From the NCBI RefSeq assembly GCF_001039355.2, contig NW_019776089.1, positions 87,709-116,477 of the forward strand: a stretch of 28,769 bases of DNA, given 5' to 3'. Positions 12,301-20,800 of the stretch are shown one piece after another (position 1 is the first letter of the stretch; every line of letters starts with the position of its first letter). The DNA is from Lingula anatina (taxonomy: Eukaryota; Brachiopoda; Lingulata; Lingulida; Lingulidae). Under the pieces are notes generated by a model. The model searched no databases. It was not told where the DNA came from and was given only the letters and a program-made list of their open reading frames with translations. Position numbers and translations under genes: made by a program.

Positions 12301-14792
12301 TGATGAAAACCACTTGCTGGATGGACTGTAAGAACAATTTACCTGTCTTGGTTTATAAAGTAGGTTCCAAGGAGGACTGGATGGACTGTGAGAACAATTT
12401 ACCTGTCTTGATTTATAAAGTAGGTTCCAAGGAGAGAACTGAGATCCATCACAGCCTCCAACACCACCGTCACCGCCTCAGGAATCTGTTGAATCATCAC
12501 CCCCTTGACCACCGCCTTCTCCAGGTACCCCAGGTACTGGAACACCTTCTTTGACTCCTGCTTGAGCTTTTCTACATTCTGAAAGAAAAATACAAACATA
12601 TTAAATGTTACAATTAATAAGGATTTTTTCCAGGTACTGAAAACAGATTCAAACACAATAAATATTTTAATATTTATTGTTTGAATCTGTTTTCAGTATT
12701 ATCTTTATCTTTAAAAAGATAAATATGGATTTTTTTCTAAAAACGTCAGGTACTGGAACATCCTCTTTGACTCCTGCTTTAGCTTTTCTACATTATAAAG
12801 GTAAAATTCAAAACAAAATAAAGAGGAATAAACATGCTCTAGAATGTCTGGAACATCCTTTTTCACTGCCATTTGAGATCCTTTAAGTTCTGAAAGAAAT
12901 CAAAGCCAAAAAAGGTTTAAAAATTACTATTCTATGTGCTCAGTTTACCTGTGCTTATAAATACCCTTATAACAAAGCAGCTATTGTTCAGAATACAATT
13001 TTGTTTGGGTTTGGGTTTCGCACAGGATAAGAGGCAATCAGAATTCAATACTATATAATATTCAAGTTGTACACAATGACAACAAGAGATTGGAGTTACC
13101 TAAAAGAGACACAACTTGCATTCACTTACATATTCCTCCTCCAGCATCCAGCATTCAACATATTCGTCTCTGTACAACCTGACATACCAGGTTGGGGTAA
13201 AAGAGATTTCAGAAATACCAATGTCGGATTCAGAATCAGAATCTGAGTCAGGCTCTAGAATACCCATCATACTTCCAAATCCTAGCTTTGCCCAGTACTC
13301 TGTGCTTTTTATGAAATCCATTCTTGTAATACAATGATTCTTGAATGATTCCTTATATCTGATTCTCTGAATCCCTAAATCTATTCAAAATGAAGACTGC
13401 CTCTTGTATCCACAGTTTAAAGTATGCCCATGTGTTGGTTTTGAATCCTTTAAATCTCAGTTATTTCCCAAAAGGGTACCAAAGCACTTTCAAACTCTTC
13501 AAAGTGTTCCTTGTGATAGGATTTGTACTATCTGGAACTTAATTTCTCACTGTCTTAGTCATCCTCTTTTGCACTGTCATGTGATGGGTTGTATGACAGT
13601 TTAGTTAAAAATCAAATGGAGAATCTCTGCATGGCCAATGAACTGACATTCCACCAAGCTGGAATATGTCTTCCTGCAGCTAGCTTGTGGTCTATGTTTC
13701 ACTGATGCAACAAGAAATTTGACCAGGTACATATACAACCTTTGTGATTATATTTTAAAATGCAAAGTTGAAAGTCAATTTAAGATCCATAATACACAGA
13801 TTTCTGTGAGAAATACAGTCCTATGCTGTCAGCTGCTTGCATTTTAAGACGCCATTTACCAGTTGAGCTACCTATCAAAAGTGTCTCCCCTTTTCCAAAA
13901 TGAAGGTTCAAATAAGATATTACATGCTTCATTCAATCAGCTAGATGATATCAGCCAAAATATACAAAGCTGTAGACAAATCTATATAAAATATAGCGAT
14001 AACTCTTCCCATAATCCCAGCATTCAGAATCCGGTGATGTGACCATAAATAACATCTGAGCTCGAAAGAATTCTGAAGTCTTTACTTTGGAACGAAGTTC
14101 TAATTTGGGTCAATGGATCCTTTCAAAGTCATTCTAAAAGTGCCCTGTTGTTGTTTGATGGTGTAAATGGAATGCCAAAACAAGTTATCATTTTCATCAC
14201 TCCATAAAGGACAACTCTTGAAAAAAAAAGTCACTTGGCGATCCTATATGCTAAGCAAGTCTAAGGCTTTACTCCCAGATAATCCGGCTTAAATGTCCGT
14301 CCCGCCTACTACAAGCTGTAAGGGGGTAATTAACTTTTGTGTCCGCTCGGCTGACAACTATTTAGCTTGAACCCCCAGGGAGTTAAGTCGATCTAAAGTA
14401 GATCGATCTAATCTCTGGAAATGGGGTCTATGTATCACTTCTTGTTTTTTAGCAGCTGAGTATAAGTATGCATGTACTTTCCATTTTCAAATTTTGTCCA
14501 TAAAAATGTTTTCTCAATGCGTAACCTCTACAGTATCCACTAAAACTGAGACTGGTCTGGTAAAAATTGCTGAGATGAAATTGGTGTAGATGAAAACAAC
14601 CCAGATACTGACACTGCAACTGGACTTCAGTCTCTTAAATTATATACTGCCAGATTTAACTTTCACTCCTGTATATAAAGGTTTATCTCTCTGGTATTAT
14701 CTCTCATGGATAATCTCTGGAAATCCTCTAAATCTGTTGTGCCTCTCTGATGCTATCTGGATCATATGAGTCGTGGTAATCAAAGGCACACA

Positions 14793-14870
<78 letters not shown>

Positions 14871-17800
14871 CTATATATATACAATGTAAGCTCAACCTGC
14901 CTACAACTCCTAAGTGTGTGCTATATTTTCATATTCTATGTCACACTTATACCATGTTAAATTAAAAGATTTTCATAAATATTGATTTACTATGTTTTTT
15001 ATTGCAATTTGCAACCTCTTCAATTAAAATGCTTTTAGTCAGTAAAGATTCAAAGTAATTTACTCCTTCTAAATAACATTTCCAATCTCAGAAAATAAAA
15101 GATTTATCAATTGGTTGTGCAAAAGGCTTTAATTCATTAAAGATTGGCTTTTATGCACTAATAAAGTCAAATTCACATCCATCCAGGCACATAATTTTTT
15201 TAAAAATTAATTTCATGGCTTTCAGGTCAAATTTTTTTTGGGTATACCCCTCAAATTCTAGTACAGTAGGCAAACAGAACAGAATAGAAAACAATGGCCA
15301 ATAAACTCTTAATCAGACCATTGATAACACAGTTTCAGTAAATAAATACAATTATATCCTTTCTCAATTTATCCAATCAGGAAGACTCCTGAATCACCCA
15401 ATCATATGTAGTATTACATATTTCAGACAAGTTATAAATATGATCAATGTACCCATTCCTTACAATACCTGTATCATTCACAGATCTATCATAACCACAC
15501 CAGGGATATCTAGGCTCCAATGGCAGTATATAGGTCTGGCTGCCAACTCATTTCCATGTTTACTACTAATATTTTCCTCATTATCAGTGATACATAGTCT
15601 ATAGATTTAATTAAGGTATATGACTAATCAATCAACTTCAAATGTAGATTTCTCTAAAAGCTGGTTTATAAGTAAAAAAGTAAAACTATCAATTTACAAG
15701 TAAACCCTCTATATTTTATTTACCTAAAAACATAGGTGCATAAAAACAAACCTTTAAAATCATTTTCTGCTATTTCAATCCTATCAAATTTCAACAAAAC
15801 TGCTATTCTTCAATTCTGTTAGAACTAGACCAAATCTTTGTAGATGACAAAATATCACTTTTCTTCCAGTCTCCATCAGTTTGCATTTTAACGTGACCCC
15901 CTCCCAGTCAGACAAAGATGTCAGTTAAAGGATTACCACAAAACCCACATTTTACTCCTCTACTCCCATCTAGGTCAAAATGTGACTCAATCCCTTACAC
16001 CTCCAAATGCCAACTAAGAGCGCATTCTCAACGAGTTAAGCCAGGCTTTACAAAGCCGGTGACCTAAAAATGGTGGACGTACATGAAAGAAAAACCGCCT
16101 AATCTTTTAATAGTCTCTCCGCCTCCCCACACGTCGTCCCTGCGGGGTACAGTAATTAAATCTCGGCTCCGTTCGCCATGCGGAAGCTACCTGAGAAATA
16201 TTAAGTGCGCATGCTCATCAGTTATACTCGTGGTGAAGAAACCATGGCGGCTGAAGGCGATCGAAGGAAAAAAGCTCTTCTGTTCTATTATCTTTGAAAA
16301 CAGAGACGAAAAAGGAATAATTTGGCCCATAGAGCAGCAATGAATCGACTATCTACGGAGATAATATCAACAGAGATATTCACGGAAATATTAATGTTCG
16401 GAGCCGAGATTTAATTACTGTACCCCGCAGGGACGACGTGTGGGGAGGCGTGTGAGAGGCGGAGAGACTATTAAAAGATTAGGCGGTTTTTCTTTCATGT
16501 ACGTCCGCCATTTTTAGGTCACCGGCTTTGTAAAGCCTGGCTTAANNNNNNNNNNNNNNNNNNNNNNNNNNNNNNNNNNNNNNNNNNNNNNNNNNNNNNN
16601 NNNNNNNNNNNNNNNNNNNNNNNNNNNNNNNNNNNNNNNNNNNNNNNNNNNNNNNNNNNNNNNNNNNNNNNNNNNNNNNNNNNNNNNNNNNNNNNNNNNN
16701 NNNNNNNNNNNNNNNNNNNNNNNNNNNNNNNNNNNNNNNNNNNNNNNNNNNNNNNNNNNNNNNNNNNNNNNNNNNNNNNNNNNNNNNNNNNNNNNNNNNN
16801 NNNNNNNNNNNNNNNNNNNNNNNNNNNNNNNNNNNNNNNNNNNNNNNNNNNNNNNNNNNNNNNNNNNNNNNNNNNNNNNNNNNNNNNNNNNNNNNNNNNN
16901 NNNNNNNNNNNNNNNNNNNNNNNNNNNNNNNNNNNNNNNNNNNNNNNNNNNNNNNNNNNNNNNNNNNNNNNNNNNNNNNNNNNATGGATGAGTCAAGTAG
17001 AGTTTAACTCATCAATACTATCGATTAAATGAGCTCGGTTAAACCAGGTTTTTAATTTATCTTGTGGCAACAATCCCACATTTATCATGCACCCTGCCAA
17101 ATATCATTTCAGTAAACACTGTTTTTTAACAAAAGCTGATCACAGTGTCAACCTAAGGTAACAATGAATGGCAGAGTGATACGAGAGGGGATGTCAGGAT
17201 GACCAGGTGTAAATATCAGAGGGGCACAGGATGTCCTGGTTCCATGTTTTGAAAGGTACACTGGAGAGGGGGTGTAGGAAGGGGGGGGGGGAGAAGGTAA
17301 AGCATTTCCTATTTCAACATAAACCCTTTCTCAGGAGGGAAGGTATATGACTGAATGACTAAAATTTTTTTCCAGAGCAATGTTTTACTATATATATATA
17401 TCTCCAGAAAATCTAATAATTTCCAAGGAGAATTTGGGCTGAAATACTTTTATTTTTGCGAGAAATAAATTGTTCTCACAAGGAAGAGTCAAGTTTAAAC
17501 ACTACCAAAGCCCTTGTACAATAGAAAAACAGTAATCATTTGTAAATGTCACTGCTAATACGCCTCTGGAGACATAAAACAAATCATATCCTGCCATTTG
17601 TTATACCTCCTATTACAATTACAGTGACACGATCATTGTTTAAGGCCCATTACTGCTTCTTGAGTGCTCCCTGTGTCACTTTGAAGAGTTCCAAACTATA
17701 ACATGGTTTTCACTAAAAGAATACCATTTTGATACTTTGAGCTGTACTTCTGCCAATCTCAACATCACCAGCAAGGTTCACTACACTGATTCAGAAATAA

Positions 17801-20800
17801 AAATGACAGACTTCAAGAGGTAAAGTTCTTCAATGTGCCATGTTGGTAACTTTGATACCAAGGAAAAAAACAAACCCATGAGAGTAGTTTGAGAGAAATG
17901 ATAATTTGGGTTTATGAAGTGATGAATTCTGTGAAGTTTACTGTACATGTGTATTAAAATAATCACTTAAAAAACTTCAGTAGGCAAAGCATGGCAACTA
18001 ATCTATGCAAAATAAAGCAGAATCCTAAAGTTCCACTGCCAAGTATATATTATGGTTATTACTTGAAATTTTCAAATGCCTCACTTTTTCCAATATTTCT
18101 TTTTCAGAAACTCGGAATCAGCACTTTAAAATATTAATTTTTTATCAAAAAAATTTTGATGGTGGTGGTGGTAGGGGAAATCAATTCATGTGCAAACTTA
18201 CTGAGTAACTACCGTGTAAAAAGTAGCTGTTATTCATACTTACAGCCATCACCATGGCTAGCAATTTAACTGTCTGGTAAGTAAATGGCATTTTTCATAA
18301 CCCGTTGCTCTGGTGAAAATCCTACTGTAGCATTATGTCATGCACTTTACCTTTCAAACCACAGTGGCAATTTAAATAACTGTGATGACCATAACCTCAT
18401 GTACATCACCTTGTTTATCAGGGTGACAGAGCGAATATAACTGTTAACACCATTTCAACATCATGTACTTCACCTTGTTAAACAGGGTAAAACAATTTAA
18501 ATATCTGAGAACACTTACCTTATAAAGCTCCTGATAATGATAATCTCTAAAACCAAGATTATCCATTTTATATTATTTTTCCTCTCTTGATGATAATCCT
18601 CTCCACCAAATTGTGCTAATCTATCCAAAATATTCCTAAGGTTTTGTCAATCTTGCCTTACAGTCAAGAAAGTCAAACAAAGTGATTTTCATTAAACATT
18701 TTTGTAAATAGTTCTTATCAGTGAAAGCGTAGCATCCTGAATATTGTTTCCTTCAGTTATAACAATGTCCCCACGTGTTGCATTGTCATAGGTTTATACT
18801 TCAGGGATGTGGTTTTTATACAGATCTGATCATATATATCTGGCTAAGGTGAAGCAGCAAACCATGTCCAAAGATAGCAAACATTTCATCAACACTGCCA
18901 CACAATTCTACGAGTAATATAACACTCAACAATATCATTGAACAATATTTTTCCTGATCCGGAATAAGAGAGATGTTTTACAACAAAATTCAAAAATGTC
19001 TCATTCATTGATTTTTTTTTCTAAAAAAAATATTTGAAAGATTTTTATGACTTTCGATCCAGGAAGAAATTCCTCAGTGTTTCAAAAGGCATAACATATC
19101 CAGAATATGACAATGGTACTCTTTACGATGTAAGCCAATTCAGCAAAACACACTGTTCACTTTTTCTTGACTAATCTTAGTCATCCTTGCTGTGTACCTG
19201 TATTTGAATGTTAGGTCCTAATACATACTAAACAACATCCCAAAAGCATTTTCTGACAGTAGTGTTACAGTCATAGCTAGTAAGTCTAGTCCTCTCAATC
19301 GGGAAGCACGAGGCATGAAAATCATCCCAGTTTTGTTTCTTCAAGGTTTCTCACATTACTTTCTTCCCCCATGCTTATGAATATATTGCTGACACAGGTG
19401 TGTTTGGTTACCTCACCCAGGCAGTCTCAAAGATACCGCACTGTGGCTCTTACTCACACGTTAAAAGAATACAGACTGAACTACAGCTTGTGGAGGACAG
19501 TTTATATAGTCCACTGAGGGGTGGTATCAAAATGTCACCTTTCCACCCCCTCACATTACCACATTACATAGCTATGTGAACTATGATAACAGTAAAGAAG
19601 TGAGGGTTTCAAAGAGGGGTCACTGACAGGTGCTGGTCTCCAACTGTCCCCTATCTAATATCTCACATCTTCACATTCCATAATAGTGAATTAACATGTC
19701 TGATATAGAGTTAAAAATGGAAGACGGGGGACCGGGGGGGTCTTTCGGTGGGTGTGATTTCAAAATGGTCTGCAAACTGTCTTCCTACATAACCACAAAA
19801 CACATGGACGCAAGTTGTCTTGATAAAACTCAAATTATAAAACCTTGAGAGGAGGTAGTCTCAAATGCCCATAAATCATAGGTTTTTATGTCATGTCTGC
19901 AGACATGAGAGGGGGGTCTTTGAGTGCACCCCTTGAAAGGTCACATTGTGAGGTCAAGCGTCTAATTTCCTGCCTTTGAAAAAATTCATGTCAAATTGGT
20001 TAATGAAAAGCTTTTAATGGCAGCCTCCACTGCACATATGGCGAATTAAAGCCTGGCATGCAATTTTCTATGTGTAGTCCACCCAGTCTTGGATTAATTT
20101 TGATGCATTTCAGCATAAACCATGATAAACAGGCCTCTTTTTTCTTTAACCCATGCTGCTGTGTAGGGGGTAACATGCCCTTCAATTGTGCCACCAAATT
20201 GCATTAATATTAAGGCTAATTACTCAAGCAAGAAAAGGGCCTCTAAAACAACACACGGGTCTCAACCATGGATATTCATCTGCTGAAGATGAAAGGCGGC
20301 ATTAATGAGGCCTGTGCTATAAACTATAGTTTCTTATTTATTAACATGTGCCCACTCAGGACCAAGTCCCCTGTTGTTATTAATGGTCAATGCAGGTCGC
20401 GACCCACCACCTGTCCACCCAACACTTACTAATGGTCACTCTCTGGCCACAAATTTCTATGAATCAGATTTGTGGGTTCTGTTTTGATCATAACAGCTTT
20501 TTGTAGCCCTTTCATATAATTTTCAATAAAAATTCGTTTTCCATGGTTTTGAGGCATGTGCTGTTGATTTGGAATAAATTTTTTATATATATTTCTGATG
20601 CCTTATCTAGTTTTACTTTAACAAAGAAGAGTATTTAAATCTCTTGGGGAAAGTGGACGCTAAACTGAATGTGATCATACCTGTGCATCTGTTATGAGGT
20701 TTTACCAGAAACATTACATCAATTATTATGCATGGGAAAAGTGGGAGTTAAAAATGGGTTGAAAAGCCTGGTAATACATCAAGTACATTAACTGAAATGA

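Larger units (their letters stand above)
12579..13129 (-). other. Intron segment with hairpin and decayed exon copies
   Basis: Between the acceptor at 12579 and the alternative first exon's donor at 13129. It contains the hairpin 12635-12698 and decayed exon copies 12747-12800 and 12848-12896. The remainder is AT-rich. Confidence 0.75.

Noticed and set aside
13345-13362. TATA-like word (GATATAAGG, minus strand) before the alternative first exon
   Set aside because: Only about 30 bp from the ATG, leaving almost no 5' UTR; single weak motif in AT-rich DNA.
13841-13880. tRNA-like A box (TAGCTCAACTGG on the minus strand)
   Set aside because: No matching B box or cloverleaf downstream; at most a worn tRNA-derived SINE fragment, too weak to annotate.
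14766-14960. + strand frame of Tyr-Ile repeats
   Set aside because: It is only the translation of the (TA)n microsatellite.
16083-16343. + strand 86-codon frame in the fold-back element
   Set aside because: It crosses the inverted arm into the centre, has no family features, and conflicts with the better Kozak-started frame at 16244.
16514-16996. Minus-strand frame of 160 codons
   Set aside because: Nearly all of it is the N gap; it has no meaning.
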